The position numbers and the translations under genes are program-made. The notes below the pieces were generated by a model. It had not been told where the DNA came from. It did no database searches and was given only the letters and a program-made list of their open reading frames with translations. Of a stretch of 37,320 nucleotides of DNA, positions 21,510 to 30,614 are shown in pieces. Source of the DNA: a virus; the IMG/VR virus record IMGVR_UViG_3300011116_000371, positions 1-37,320 of that record; one strand, 5' to 3'. Numbering within the stretch: the stretch's first letter is position 1; each line of letters starts with the position of its first letter.

Positions 21510-21650
21510 ATGCCACTCGCTAAAGGTAAATCACAAAAGACAATCAGTAAGAATATCTCTAAGATGGTCAAAGAAGGTCGTCCACAGAAGCAGGCTGTAG
21601 CAATAGCTTTGCAGACTGCTAAAGTTAAACCAATGAAGAAAGGTAAGTAA
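21510..21650 (+). CDS. Lysine-rich small protein, DUF6496-like (46 aa)
   Basis: The 46 residues open [20 protein letters not shown], then [19 protein letters not shown], typical of the DUF6496 type: '[12 protein letters not shown]' is its hallmark. AAGGAG precedes the ATG. It is the first of four adjacent tiny basic proteins. It might bind DNA inside the virion or prohead; there is no direct evidence here. Confidence 0.82.
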   Translation: MPLAKGKSQKTISKNISKMVKEGRPQKQAVAIALQTAKVKPMKKGK

Positions 21651-21651
21651 T

Positions 21652-21798
21652 ATGCCAATGGTCAATGATAAGAAGTTTCCCTATACAACTAAGGGTAAGA
21701 AGCAAGCTAAGACATACGCTAAGAAGACTGGCGCTAAAGTCAGCACTGCTCCAAAGGCAAAGCCAATGAAGAAGATGGGTGCAATGCGTGGCTACTAA
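21652..21798 (+). CDS. Lysine-rich small protein (48 aa)
   Basis: It begins one base after the previous stop. The 48 residues have MPMVNDKKFPYTTKGKKQAK, then TYAKKTGAKVSTAPKAKPM, and end in KKMGAMRGY; about one in three is Lys. 'KKFPYTTKGKKQAK' is common in small phage proteins found beside DUF6496 genes. It is probably coupled to its neighbours by TAATATG and a shared message. Confidence 0.75.
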   Translation: MPMVNDKKFPYTTKGKKQAKTYAKKTGAKVSTAPKAKPMKKMGAMRGY

Positions 21799-21943
21799 AC
21801 AGGGTCTCTATGCCAACATCGCTGCCAAGCGCCGTCGTATCAAGGCTGGCTCTGGCGAGAAGATGCGTAAGGTAGGCAGCAAAGGCGCACCTTCGGCGCA
21901 GGACTTTAAAGATGCTGCTAAAACAGCTAAGAAGAAGAAATAA
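21788..21943 (+). CDS. Basic small protein with GTG start (51 aa)
   Basis: A GTG start at 21788 overlaps the previous gene by 11 bases. The product reads ATKQGLYANIAAKRRRIKAG, then SGEKMRKVGSKGAPSAQDFK, and ends in DAAKTAKKKK. 'GLYANIxAKRxRIxxGSGEKMRxxGSKGAP' is a well-conserved small phage protein, so the frame is right although GTG is unusual. Function is unknown; basic charge suggests contact with nucleic acid. Confidence 0.83.
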   Translation: MATKQGLYANIAAKRRRIKAGSGEKMRKVGSKGAPSAQDFKDAAKTAKKKK

Positions 21944-22188
21944 TGGTTAAGAAGGTCTACCAGAACCCTAAAGGTGGTTTAAACGCCAAAGGAAGGGCTT
22001 ATTTCAAGCGAACTGAAGGTTCTAACCTCAAACCCCCAGTTTCGGCTAAAGCTGCTGCAAAGTCCCCTAAAGCGGCTGGAAGGCGTAAGTCATTCTGTGC
22101 AAGGATGGGCGGAGTCAAAGGTCCAATGCAGGATGAAAAAGGTAGACCAACACGCAAAGCATTAGCTTTGAAGAAATGGAATTGTTAA
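21943..22188 (+). CDS. Basic conserved small protein (81 aa)
   Basis: The ATG shares a base with the preceding stop (TAATG). The 81 residues contain GGLNAKGRAYFKRTEGSNLKPP, then RRKSFCARMGGVKGPMQDEKGRPTRKALALKKWNC, a well-conserved pattern among phages (DUF6321-like to my memory). The two Cys (SFCARM and the last residue) are conserved in style. It is positively charged, like its three upstream neighbours. Confidence 0.83.
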   Translation: MVKKVYQNPKGGLNAKGRAYFKRTEGSNLKPPVSAKAAAKSPKAAGRRKSFCARMGGVKGPMQDEKGRPTRKALALKKWNC

Positions 22189-22191
22189 ACA

Positions 22192-22848
22192 ATGGCAACT
22201 ACAACATATTTACAAGCAGTTAATAGCGTACTTCGTCGCCTACGGGAGAATGAAGTATTTACTGTTAATGAGACAGCCTATAGCAAGATGATTGGCGAGT
22301 TAGTCAATGATGCTAAGTCGTCTGTAGAAGCCGCTTATGGCTGGAATGCTTTATCCGAGACTCTGACAGCAACAACCACTACCGATATATTTAGTTATGT
22401 CTTAACAGGCTCTGGTGTGCGGTTTCGTGTCTTAAATGTCATTAACGACACTTCTGACACATTCTTACGCCTTGCACCAGTGTCTTATATGACACAGCAG
22501 TTCTTACCTACGAATCCTCAAAAGGGCGCACCACAGTATTATAACTTCAATGGACAAGACGCTAATGGCGATACTTTAGTCGATGTCTTTCCTATTCCAG
22601 ACACAGCATATACCTTACGATTCAATGTTATATTACCGCAAGCAATCCTGACTTCTGATAATACAATTATCAAAGTACCAGCCGATATTGTTATTCTAAA
22701 CGCCTACGCTAGAGCAGTAGTTGAGCGTGGTGAAGATGGCGGTCTTGCCTCATCCGAAGCCTATGCTTTAGCTCGTAACTTAATGGCTGACTATATTTCA
22801 TTAGAGTCGAATCGTTATGTAGAAGACACTAATTGGGTTCCAAGTTGA
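22192..22848 (+). CDS. T7 gp11-like tail tubular protein A / head-tail adaptor
   Basis: This 218-residue protein is a likely adaptor that connects the portal with the tail nozzle. It opens TTYLQAVNSVLRRLRENEV, then SKMIGELVNDAKSSVEAAYGWNAL, has beta strands in the middle (FRVLNVINDTSDTFLRLAPVSYM; PQYYNFNGQDANGDTLVDVFPIPD) and ends in a helical part (ILNAYARAVVERGEDGG; SSEAYALARNLMADYISLE). This order matches gp11 of T7-type phages. It begins three bases after the upstream stop and is followed with a 4-base overlap by the next tail gene. Confidence 0.92.
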   Translation: MATTTYLQAVNSVLRRLRENEVFTVNETAYSKMIGELVNDAKSSVEAAYGWNALSETLTATTTTDIFSYVLTGSGVRFRVLNVINDTSDTFLRLAPVSYMTQQFLPTNPQKGAPQYYNFNGQDANGDTLVDVFPIPDTAYTLRFNVILPQAILTSDNTIIKVPADIVILNAYARAVVERGEDGGLASSEAYALARNLMADYISLESNRYVEDTNWVPS

Positions 22849-24446
22849 GCAAACAGATTGTTACATCTTCAATATCAGCGCCGGGCTTTGCAGGACTAAA
22901 TCTTCAAGATGCTCCTACTTCGCTAGAGGCAGGCTTTGCTCTTGAGGCAAACAACTGCATTATTGACAAGTTTGGTCGTATCGGTGCTAGAAAAGGATGG
23001 ACTACATACCTTCCTACCAATGCCGACTTAGGCACAGCAACCGTTAAAACCATTGCTGAGATGCTGTCACCCACAGCAAACAATAATCAATTATTCGCTG
23101 CTGGTAACAACAAGTTATTCTTGTCTACTGGCTCTGCCTTAGCACAGAAGTTAGTTCGCAATAGTGGCGACACCGCTAATGCAACCTATACTATTAATAA
23201 TAGTCATTGGCAAGTAGCATCGTTACCCGATGTTACCAATGTTCGGGCTAGGGCTGTGATTACTCAGGCAGACCACAAAGCACTATACTTTAGTTATTCT
23301 GCTGTTACAAGTTCGTATGTGTTTAAGATACTTGCGGATGTGGCAACACTACCAGTAACACCAATAGCACATACCAGTAGTACATTTACTCCAAACACCT
23401 GTCTATCCGCTTATGGACGCATTTGGACTGCAGATATTGCTGGTGATAGACAAACAGTCTACTTTAGTGACTTATTAGACCCGTTAAACTTTCAGACAGG
23501 CACTTCAGGTTCTCTGAACATTGCTGAAGTAGTTGGCGATGGCGACCCTATCGTAGCGTTAGCGTCACACAATGGCTTCTTGATTATATTCTGTGAGAAC
23601 CACATTGTAGTCTATGCCAATGCTCAAGACCCCTCCATCCTAGCATTAGCCGATACTGTTAATGGAATCGGTTGTATCGCAAGAGATTCTGTGCAGAACA
23701 CAGGAACAGATGTTGTATTCTTGTCTGCTACCGGAGTGCGTAGTTTTACTAGAACCATTCAAGAAAAGTCCATGCCAATGCGGGATATTTCTAAGAATGT
23801 TCGAGATGAGTTATTAGAATCGTTAACAAACACCTCAGATTTAAAGACTATTAAGTCGGGGTATTCCAGCATTGAAGCAGCATATATTCTGTCCTTTTCA
23901 GAAGATGATATTGCTTATTGTTTTGATATGAGAGGAGCGTTACAAGATGGGTCTGCTAGAACAACAACTTGGACTAGTATCACACCTACAGCGTTTTGCA
24001 CAACTGCAAGCAGACAATTTCTTATCGGGAAAGCGGGATATGTTGGGCTGTATAACGGATACAACGATAATGGCAGTACTTACCGCATGGTTTACTATTC
24101 CAGCTATTTTGACTTCCAGCAACCAACCGTATCCAAAATCCTAAAGAAAGTAGAAATGCTTGTCTTGGGCGCACAGAACCAAGATATTACTCTGAAATGG
24201 GACTTTGATTTTAAGAAGGCTTATCAGTCTTCTACGATTACTGTAGACCCAACAACGATTGCAGAGTATGGCATTGGAGAGTATAATATTGGCAACTATT
24301 CTGGTAGCATCATTATATTTAACTTAAACTTAAATGCTGGTGGCACAGGTAAAGTATTACAGTTCGGATTTGAAACAGATATTGATGATAATGCAGTATC
24401 TATCCAAAAGGTAGATGTCTTTGTTAAAGGCGGGAAAACACTATGA
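22845..24446 (+). CDS. Tail nozzle protein, T7 gp12 / P22 gp10-like beta-propeller type
   Basis: I take the TTG at 22845 as start because it overlaps the upstream TGA as TTGA (another TTG is at 22833). The roughly 533-residue product opens SISAPGFAGLNLQDAPTSLE, then FALEANNCIIDKFGRIGARKGW, a conserved opening of podovirus tail proteins that close the tube. Repeated strands with LFAAGNNKLF, LSAYGRIWTAD, LASHNGFLIIFCENHIVVYA and AAYILSF suggest a propeller. The end is beta-rich (VEMLVLGAQNQDITLKWDFD). The function is tail stabilisation and DNA passage. Confidence 0.88.
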   Translation: MSKQIVTSSISAPGFAGLNLQDAPTSLEAGFALEANNCIIDKFGRIGARKGWTTYLPTNADLGTATVKTIAEMLSPTANNNQLFAAGNNKLFLSTGSALAQKLVRNSGDTANATYTINNSHWQVASLPDVTNVRARAVITQADHKALYFSYSAVTSSYVFKILADVATLPVTPIAHTSSTFTPNTCLSAYGRIWTADIAGDRQTVYFSDLLDPLNFQTGTSGSLNIAEVVGDGDPIVALASHNGFLIIFCENHIVVYANAQDPSILALADTVNGIGCIARDSVQNTGTDVVFLSATGVRSFTRTIQEKSMPMRDISKNVRDELLESLTNTSDLKTIKSGYSSIEAAYILSFSEDDIAYCFDMRGALQDGSARTTTWTSITPTAFCTTASRQFLIGKAGYVGLYNGYNDNGSTYRMVYYSSYFDFQQPTVSKILKKVEMLVLGAQNQDITLKWDFDFKKAYQSSTITVDPTTIAEYGIGEYNIGNYSGSIIIFNLNLNAGGTGKVLQFGFETDIDDNAVSIQKVDVFVKGGKTL

Positions 24447-24712
24447 GTAACTACACAAAAGCAACAGACTTTGCATCCAAAGATGCACTAGCGTCTGGTA
24501 ATCCATTAAAACTAGTTCGTGGAACAGAGATTAATACTGAGTTTGCAGCGATTCAAACTGCAGTAAACAGTAAGGCTGATTTAGCCTCTCCCACCTTTAC
24601 AGGTACTCTTACGGCTGTGACAGTTGCTGTTACAGGTAATCAGACCATTGCAGGTACATTAAATGTTACAGGCGCATTAACTGCTGCTTCAGTGGATGGC
24701 GGTACATTCTAA
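24443..24712 (+). CDS. Short fibre-like protein (89 aa)
   Basis: The ATG overlaps the upstream stop as ATGA. The first half (NYTKATDFASKDALASGNPLKLVRGTEINTEFAAIQTAVNSKADLASPTFTGT) is the style of the head-binding part of tail fibres: 'KATDFA.KD.L..GNPLK.V.GTEI..EF..I..A'. The second half has strand repeats (LTAVTVAVTGNQTIAGTLNVTGALTAASVDGGTF). It ends like the large fibre at 16494 (DGGSF). It may be a short tail fibre or the remaining N-terminal part of a larger one. Confidence 0.78.
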   Translation: MSNYTKATDFASKDALASGNPLKLVRGTEINTEFAAIQTAVNSKADLASPTFTGTLTAVTVAVTGNQTIAGTLNVTGALTAASVDGGTF

Positions 24713-24713
24713 T

Positions 24714-25112
24714 ATGGCAGAGATTATCGACAAACAGATGTCTGCTACGGAGATTATCCGTAAAGACCTAGAGCGTGGTGGCTTTACTAAACAAGAAGAC
24801 AAGTTCTTAAAAGGTTTAGCCCTATTGATTAAACAAGAAAAAGCAGTAGTTGTTAGACACAACAACACTGTGTTTGTCGGTATTCGTAAAGAACCCGGCG
24901 TATTAGAAGTGCATATGTATACACTAGATACTCCTAATATGCTGTTAGGCGCAATGAAGGTCGGTATTGATGCGGTAAAGAAAGCTGGTATCAAGAAGCT
25001 AGTATCTGAGACAGATAATTATAAATTAATAACCATGATGCAAAAGATGAACTTACCTGTAGAAGTAAAGAAGAAGGGTAAGTCGTTTGCATGGTCACTG
25101 GAGTTTAAATAA
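24714..25112 (+). CDS. GNAT-like protein, possible T7 gp13-like internal protein (132 aa)
   Basis: The chosen ATG at 24714 lies right behind the previous stop. The 132 residues have a strand-helix order like an N-acetyltransferase: AVVVRHNNTVFVGIRKEPGVLEVHMYTLDTPNMLLGAMKVGIDAVKKAGIKKLVSETDNYKLITMMQKMNLPVEVKKKGKSFAWSLEF. Position between the tail nozzle and ejection proteins matches T7 gp13 and GNAT-like genes of marine podoviruses. The classic acetyl-CoA loop (Q/RxxGxG/A) is not clear, so it may be structural and not an enzyme. Confidence 0.72.
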   Translation: MAEIIDKQMSATEIIRKDLERGGFTKQEDKFLKGLALLIKQEKAVVVRHNNTVFVGIRKEPGVLEVHMYTLDTPNMLLGAMKVGIDAVKKAGIKKLVSETDNYKLITMMQKMNLPVEVKKKGKSFAWSLEFK

Positions 25113-26869
25113 TGGGTGGCGGAGGCGGATTTGTATCGGCAATAACAGACCCAATCTCTGATGTACTTGGTACTTCAGGTGGCGGTGGTGGTCTCTTAGG
25201 CGCTGTAGAAGATGTTGGTGGCTTTATCGGTGATGCTGGTGCAATCATTGACAATGCAGTCATTCAACCAGTTATTGATGACCCTGTTAACACAGCCATC
25301 AAATTAGGGGCTTACTATGTTGGCGGTCCGTTAGGGTCTGCTGTTGCTAGTGCTGGTATTTCTGCAGCACAAGGCAAAGATATTGAAGACATCGCTAGAG
25401 ATGCTGCAGTATCATACGCTGCTGGTCAAGTAGGCGGTCAAGTCGGTGGTGCGGTTGCAGGAGAGACAGGCTCACAGTTAGTTGGTAACTTAGCACAAGG
25501 CGGAACTAGCGGTGCAACCAGTGCATTATTGTCTGGAAGAGACCCAGTAACAGGTTTAATCTCAGGTGTTACTGGTGCTGGTATTAGTTCGGGTGTCAAC
25601 GCAGCCGTAGACGCAGGAGCAGGATTATTCAATCAAACAAATACAGGAAGTACAGGTATGGATGAACTATTTGGACCAACTTATCAAGAACTAGGGATTG
25701 GCAATATAAATGATTTTGCAACTGGTGGCGGAATGTTAAATCCGTTTACTGGTGAATTTAATCCAAATGTTGGCACTGGCGAAGACTTCAATATGGGTGG
25801 AAACCCTAACATTATCCCCGGTGAACTAGGCGATATTATTCAAGACGCTCAAGGTAACATTGTCTTGTCTTCTGGTGCTGACATCCAAGCTGCACAGTCT
25901 CTTGGCTTTGATACTAAAACATTAACTGATTATGCTAAACAGTTTGGTACACAAGCATTGAGAGCATTGTTAGGTTCCAGAGGCGGTAGCGCTGGTGGCG
26001 CTGGCGGAGCTGGTACACAGGGTGGTTTACTCGGTGCTGGTGCTAACTATTTCTTGTCTGATGCGGCTCGTCGAGCGATATTATCTGCGTCGCAGCAATC
26101 TGCGGAACAGCAACGAGCTGCAACGCAAAGAGCAGAACAGTTTGCAACATTTAAACCAATTGGTGTCACCACTGCATTCGGTCAATCACAGTTCCAATTT
26201 GACCCCACAACAGGACAGTTAACCTCTGCTGGCTACACAGCTACTCCTGAAGTTGCTGCACAGCGTCAGCGTTTGTTTGGTCTAGGTGCTGAAGCACTAC
26301 CAACTACTGCAGATACAGCAGCATTACAACAGCAATATATTGCACAGCAACAAGGATTACTAGCACCAAGTCGTGAGCAACAACTAGCACAGTTGCGTAA
26401 TCGTCAGTTCCAGCGTGGCACTACTGGTCTTGCTACTGGCGGAACTGTAGCTGGTTATGCTCCCGACGCTGCTGGATTGATGGCTACAAATCCTGAGATG
26501 GCGGCATACTACAATGCACTCGCAAGAGAAGATGCTACATTAGCTGCTAATGCACCTACCTATGCTCAGAATCTATTAAATCAACGCATCGCTACTGGTA
26601 CAAATCTGTTTACTCAGGCTGGTGGACTAGAGACGATGGCACAGCAACCATTAACCCTAGGTGCTGGTTTAGGTACTCAAGCATCCACTGCAGGAGCCAG
26701 AGCAGGTCTATATGGCTTAACAGGCGCTCAAGGTGCTGCTCAGACACAACTATATGGTAATGTTGCTGGTGCGTCTGGTCAGTTGGGACAAGCTCAAGGA
26801 TTGCTTACAGGAGTGAGTCCGTACCTACAACAAGCTGGTAACTATGTACTAAACAATTGGTTAGCATAA
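25112..26869 (+). CDS. Gly/Ala-rich internal virion (ejection) protein
   Basis: The 585-residue product begins with Gly-rich, hydrophobic stretches (GGGGGFVSAITDPISDVLGT; about 60-170 alternating Ala/Gly helices such as YYVGGPLGSAVASAGISAA) that could enter membranes, and ends with Gln/Ala-rich helices (RQRLFGLGAEALPTTADTAALQQQYIAQQQ; YNALAREDATLAANAPTYAQNLLNQRI). Such composition fits proteins that leave the head and make a channel in the host envelope (T7 gp14 or P22 gp7/16/20 role). It shares TAATG with the upstream gene. Confidence 0.78.
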   Translation: MGGGGGFVSAITDPISDVLGTSGGGGGLLGAVEDVGGFIGDAGAIIDNAVIQPVIDDPVNTAIKLGAYYVGGPLGSAVASAGISAAQGKDIEDIARDAAVSYAAGQVGGQVGGAVAGETGSQLVGNLAQGGTSGATSALLSGRDPVTGLISGVTGAGISSGVNAAVDAGAGLFNQTNTGSTGMDELFGPTYQELGIGNINDFATGGGMLNPFTGEFNPNVGTGEDFNMGGNPNIIPGELGDIIQDAQGNIVLSSGADIQAAQSLGFDTKTLTDYAKQFGTQALRALLGSRGGSAGGAGGAGTQGGLLGAGANYFLSDAARRAILSASQQSAEQQRAATQRAEQFATFKPIGVTTAFGQSQFQFDPTTGQLTSAGYTATPEVAAQRQRLFGLGAEALPTTADTAALQQQYIAQQQGLLAPSREQQLAQLRNRQFQRGTTGLATGGTVAGYAPDAAGLMATNPEMAAYYNALAREDATLAANAPTYAQNLLNQRIATGTNLFTQAGGLETMAQQPLTLGAGLGTQASTAGARAGLYGLTGAQGAAQTQLYGNVAGASGQLGQAQGLLTGVSPYLQQAGNYVLNNWLA

Positions 26870-26878
26870 GGAATAATC

Positions 26879-28027
26879 ATGGCAGATATGTTTGATAAAG
26901 AAGAACTAAGTATTGTTAGTGGTTTATTTCCTAATACCTTAGCCATTGCTGAAGCAGAAAAGCTAGGACAGCAAGAAGCTGCTTATAAGCGTTTTAGTGG
27001 CGCTGCTGGCACACAGAATCCTTTTGGTGGTCTTGCTGGTTTGTCTGGAATGTTTGGCACTGCAGCAGGTCAAGAACTGCGTGGTTTAGCTGGAGTACAA
27101 TCCCCAACAATGCAATTAGTGTCTTTGCGTGACCGAGCGGCTAAACAGTTTGATACTAGCACTCCTGAAGGGTTGGTACAAATGGCTCAGTTCCTGAATC
27201 AACAAGGAGACGCTGCTGGTGCAAGACAGGCTATTATGGTGGCTCAGGGTCAAGCACAACGGGGCGCTGCATTAGGAAAGACACAAGAAGAAGTTCGCTT
27301 GATGGGTCGTGAGATTAAAGAAATTGGCGTTCCCGGAAGTACTGAACTAGTTCAAAAAGCTGTTGTTGATAAAGATGGTAATGTTCTTAGAATGCTAGGT
27401 TCTCCTTACAGTCGATTTACAACAAAACAAAACATTAGTGTTGACGCTAAAGGCGAAACTAAGTTTGTTGAACAACTCGGTAAGAATGATGCAGAAACAG
27501 TAACCGAAGCGATGAAGACAAGAGCGACTGCTTTGTCTACTATTGGTTCATTGCAAAAATTAAACTCATTAAACAATCAAGAATTAATTAGTGGTACACT
27601 AGCAACTGGTCGTGTTGGCGCAGCTAATTTACTAGCTACTCTTGGATTAGCATCTCCTTCCGATGTTAACAGAATTGCAACTTCACAACAATATGACAAA
27701 GTTGCTAAAGATGTTATATTTCAAACACTGGGCGGTAAACTTGGTGCTGGCTTTTCTAACGAAGACCGCAGATTTATTGAAGCACTTATCCCACAGCTTG
27801 AAACTAGCCCTGAAGCCCGTAGACAACTTATTAGTTACATGATAGATAAAAACAAACTTATTGTTGATGAGACAACAAGATTGGAAAACTATGGTCGGGC
27901 TAATAAAGGTCTTGGTGGTTTTGATTATAAGATACCAAGAGAAACTCTTGCTCCTCCAGCGTCTAAACCACAGTTTACTCGTGAAGAACTACAAGCTGAA
28001 TTAGAAAAAAGACAAGGTAAGAAATAA
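26879..28027 (+). CDS. Putative internal virion protein (382 aa)
   Basis: This 382-residue protein is mostly helical and lies between two probable ejection proteins. It has a Gly-rich patch (GAAGTQNPFGGLAGLSGMFGTAAGQEL, about 42-68), Gln-rich helices (VQMAQFLNQQGDAAGARQAIMVAQGQAQRGAAL) and a C-terminal part with NYGRANKGLGGFDYKIPRETLAPP. No enzyme motif is seen. AAGGAAT precedes the ATG; the stop shares one base with the next gene. The role is inferred from place and composition. Confidence 0.75.
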   Translation: MADMFDKEELSIVSGLFPNTLAIAEAEKLGQQEAAYKRFSGAAGTQNPFGGLAGLSGMFGTAAGQELRGLAGVQSPTMQLVSLRDRAAKQFDTSTPEGLVQMAQFLNQQGDAAGARQAIMVAQGQAQRGAALGKTQEEVRLMGREIKEIGVPGSTELVQKAVVDKDGNVLRMLGSPYSRFTTKQNISVDAKGETKFVEQLGKNDAETVTEAMKTRATALSTIGSLQKLNSLNNQELISGTLATGRVGAANLLATLGLASPSDVNRIATSQQYDKVAKDVIFQTLGGKLGAGFSNEDRRFIEALIPQLETSPEARRQLISYMIDKNKLIVDETTRLENYGRANKGLGGFDYKIPRETLAPPASKPQFTREELQAELEKRQGKK

Positions 28028-30150
28028 TGGCTAATATTTCTGATTTATCTGTTGATGAAATTAAACGCAAGTTAGCAAATAATGAATATATTGGCTACGC
28101 TGAAAAGTCAGTATTAGACACTAGTCCAACTTCGTTTACAGATATTGCAAAAAACACTCTTGAGTCTGTTGCAAAGGGTTCCGCTAAGGGAATTGTTGAT
28201 TTAATTGGTGGTTATGAAAGTCTTTATAATTACTTAAAGGCTGATAAAAATCCAGCAGCTTTTGAACCAAGTACAATTTTAAAAGGTATTAAAGATTTAA
28301 CTGGTATAAATTTACAGTCTGCTCCTTATACAACGCCATACAATATTGCCGCTGCTGGCGCACCTGCTGCTGCGTTAACAGCCGTTGGTGTTCCCGGTTT
28401 GTTTGGCGGTGGTCGTGTCGCTGCTCCTGCAAAAGAGTTTGCTGTTGCTGGTACTCTAGGCGCTGCTGCACCATTAATAACAGAATCTCCTTTTGGTCAA
28501 GCAGCAATTCAAATAAGTCCTTATGCTGCTAAAGGCGGATTTACTAGTATTCAAAGTGCAGCAATGCGTCCGCAAGGAGCGTTCCCGCCTGTGTCTGAAA
28601 CACAAGCATTATTAAATGTTGGTCCAATGACACCCGGACAGCTTACTTTAAGCAGACAGCAATTAGCAACAGAAGCTCGTGTCGCTGCTTCTCCAAAAGC
28701 TGCCGAAGCTCCGGGATTCTTTCGCCAACAAGCAGAATCTGTACAGACTTATTTAGATGATTTATTTACTCGGTCTACTCAAAAGACATTAAATCCTGAA
28801 GATTTAACAAAGTCTGTATTGACATCTTTTCAGAACTATGGAAAAGCGTTGTCTACAAGATTGCGTTCAGATGCAAGCAAAGACTTTAATGCTGCTAAAA
28901 GAGCTGGTGGACAGATTGATACACAACCTGTATTGGATGTGGTACAGACTCGTCTACAAGGCATTCCACCAGAAACACCCGGATTTGATGGCTTACGCAG
29001 TGCATTAGGCAGAATTGCTGATGAATTTACTATTCCAGAAGTCCCTGCTTCAGTAACACCTAGCGCTATTATGGGCCCAACAGGACAGCCTTTAGATGTT
29101 AAGATTGTTCCCGGCACACCTGCTCAAGCTCAGAAAATCAGTATTGATAGATTACAAAAGAACTTAGCAGCGTGGGGTGAAGCTGCTTACAGCGGCAAAG
29201 CAGATTTTGGTAAAGGCAACATATTTGAAGGAGTTGCTCCCGGACAAGCTAAAGCAATTTCCCTTGATGTCTTGCGTGGGTACAGACAAGCACTCGATGA
29301 TGCAATTCAAAGCGGAGTTCCCGGCGCAGACAAACTCGTACAGGCTCGTGATAACTTTGCAGGTAATATTCAAAGAATTGAAGAGTTTGCTAATCGTCCA
29401 TTAGTAAAAGCATTTGATGTTGAAAGAGCTACTGATTTAGTACCAGAACAAGTTATTACTAAATTAAAAACAGCTCCTGAATCACAACGAGCAATTTTAA
29501 TTGATGTCTTACAAAACAATCCAGAAGCATCTGCAATTCTAGACACAATTAGACGCTCAACATTTGATGATATTTTAAACAAGTCAAAAGCAACTGGAGC
29601 TGCTGCAACTGCGCCTGAGTTTAATATTGATGTTGCATTAAAAGAACTGAATAAGAAAGAGAATGATTTTAATTTCTTATTTAAAACTAAACAAGAATTA
29701 AACGATGCAAGATTAGTATTGAATTATATGCGTCGTGCTGTTCAAAGCGAAACTGGTGGCGCAGCAACAGGAATGGCTGGCAGCACTGCTTATGCAACCA
29801 CAAAAGCACTTGGTGGTAATACACAGTTAGCTAACGCAACTAAAGAATTAACAGATGTGATTAGAGATAAAATAACTAATTCTGCAGACTTCTCTGCTCT
29901 CCTGTTTAATCCTGATTCAAAAGATGCTTTGTTAAAATTAGCTAAAGGTAGAACAACTTTAGGCGCTATTACAGATGCAACTAAAGTAATTGGTAAAGCT
30001 GTTGGAATTGCAGCAGTTCGTGGAGGTCCAATGCTGTCTGTTGAGCAGGCTCCAAAAGAAGCTGTAAACGCACAGCCACAAACTGGCACAGTTTCAATTG
30101 AGTCTTTATCTGACGATGAACTTAAACGATTGTTACAAGAACAACAATAA
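28027..30150 (+). CDS. Large internal virion protein (707 aa)
   Basis: The product starts with a short DELxxxL-type motif (ISDLSVDEIKRKLANNEY), Ala/Gly-rich hydrophobic parts (about 110-165, GAPAAALTAVGVPGLFGGGR), and long helical repeats with PEDLTKSVLTSFQNYGKALSTRLRSDASKDFNAAKRAGG, and ends with ESLSDDELKRLLQEQQ, similar in type to its start. It is probably the largest ejection protein. I see no lytic transglycosylase motif, so murein cutting during entry must come from elsewhere if needed. Confidence 0.78.
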   Translation: MANISDLSVDEIKRKLANNEYIGYAEKSVLDTSPTSFTDIAKNTLESVAKGSAKGIVDLIGGYESLYNYLKADKNPAAFEPSTILKGIKDLTGINLQSAPYTTPYNIAAAGAPAAALTAVGVPGLFGGGRVAAPAKEFAVAGTLGAAAPLITESPFGQAAIQISPYAAKGGFTSIQSAAMRPQGAFPPVSETQALLNVGPMTPGQLTLSRQQLATEARVAASPKAAEAPGFFRQQAESVQTYLDDLFTRSTQKTLNPEDLTKSVLTSFQNYGKALSTRLRSDASKDFNAAKRAGGQIDTQPVLDVVQTRLQGIPPETPGFDGLRSALGRIADEFTIPEVPASVTPSAIMGPTGQPLDVKIVPGTPAQAQKISIDRLQKNLAAWGEAAYSGKADFGKGNIFEGVAPGQAKAISLDVLRGYRQALDDAIQSGVPGADKLVQARDNFAGNIQRIEEFANRPLVKAFDVERATDLVPEQVITKLKTAPESQRAILIDVLQNNPEASAILDTIRRSTFDDILNKSKATGAAATAPEFNIDVALKELNKKENDFNFLFKTKQELNDARLVLNYMRRAVQSETGGAATGMAGSTAYATTKALGGNTQLANATKELTDVIRDKITNSADFSALLFNPDSKDALLKLAKGRTTLGAITDATKVIGKAVGIAAVRGGPMLSVEQAPKEAVNAQPQTGTVSIESLSDDELKRLLQEQQ

Positions 30151-30161
30151 GAACATGAGCC

Positions 30162-30614
30162 ATGTCCGACCAATTTGGTTTTATCGAAGGAGCAAAATCC
30201 GTAACTAGTAGTATGGATGCTAGTCGTGAGGCTAGTAAGTCCATTACCAAGAGCATTACCGATGTACAGAAAGACGCAGCAGCAGTAGCACAGCAGAAAG
30301 ACTTAGAGCGTAGACGGCAGATAAAAGAAACACAGGTCTTTAAAGAGCAGTACTTCAAGAGAGCAATGATGGAATGGCAACGCCAAGAAACCATCCGTAT
30401 TGAGGAAGCTAAAGTCAAAGCTGATTTCATTAAGAAGCACGGCGCTAAACGCTGGAGTGAAATCGAATCCATTAAACAAAAGATAGAGAAACAAGATAAT
30501 GAACTTACTAAAGAGTTTCAACATGATTTGGCAAAGGTTCGTAGAGCAATGTTCATGTGCTATGCGGTGGCTGCGGTCATTGCTTGGTATTTAACTTGGG
30601 GGTATAAACAATAA
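30162..30614 (+). CDS. Helical protein with C-terminal membrane segment (150 aa)
   Basis: Residues about 10-130 form charged helices of coiled-coil type (SREASKSITKSITDVQKDAAAVAQQKDLERRRQIKETQVFKEQY), ending in one membrane segment (FMCYAVAAVIAWYLTWGY, about 129-147) and KQ. It lies just before the holin gene with a one-base overlap, so a lysis or envelope function is possible. The membrane segment is at the C-terminus, unlike Rz-type spanins (N-terminal). It could also be an internal virion protein. Confidence 0.72.
   Translation: MSDQFGFIEGAKSVTSSMDASREASKSITKSITDVQKDAAAVAQQKDLERRRQIKETQVFKEQYFKRAMMEWQRQETIRIEEAKVKADFIKKHGAKRWSEIESIKQKIEKQDNELTKEFQHDLAKVRRAMFMCYAVAAVIAWYLTWGYKQ

Noticed and set aside
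28027-30150. Lytic transglycosylase domain in the largest ejection protein
   Set aside because: No convincing catalytic Glu context (ES or similar followed by GLMQ-type motifs) is visible.
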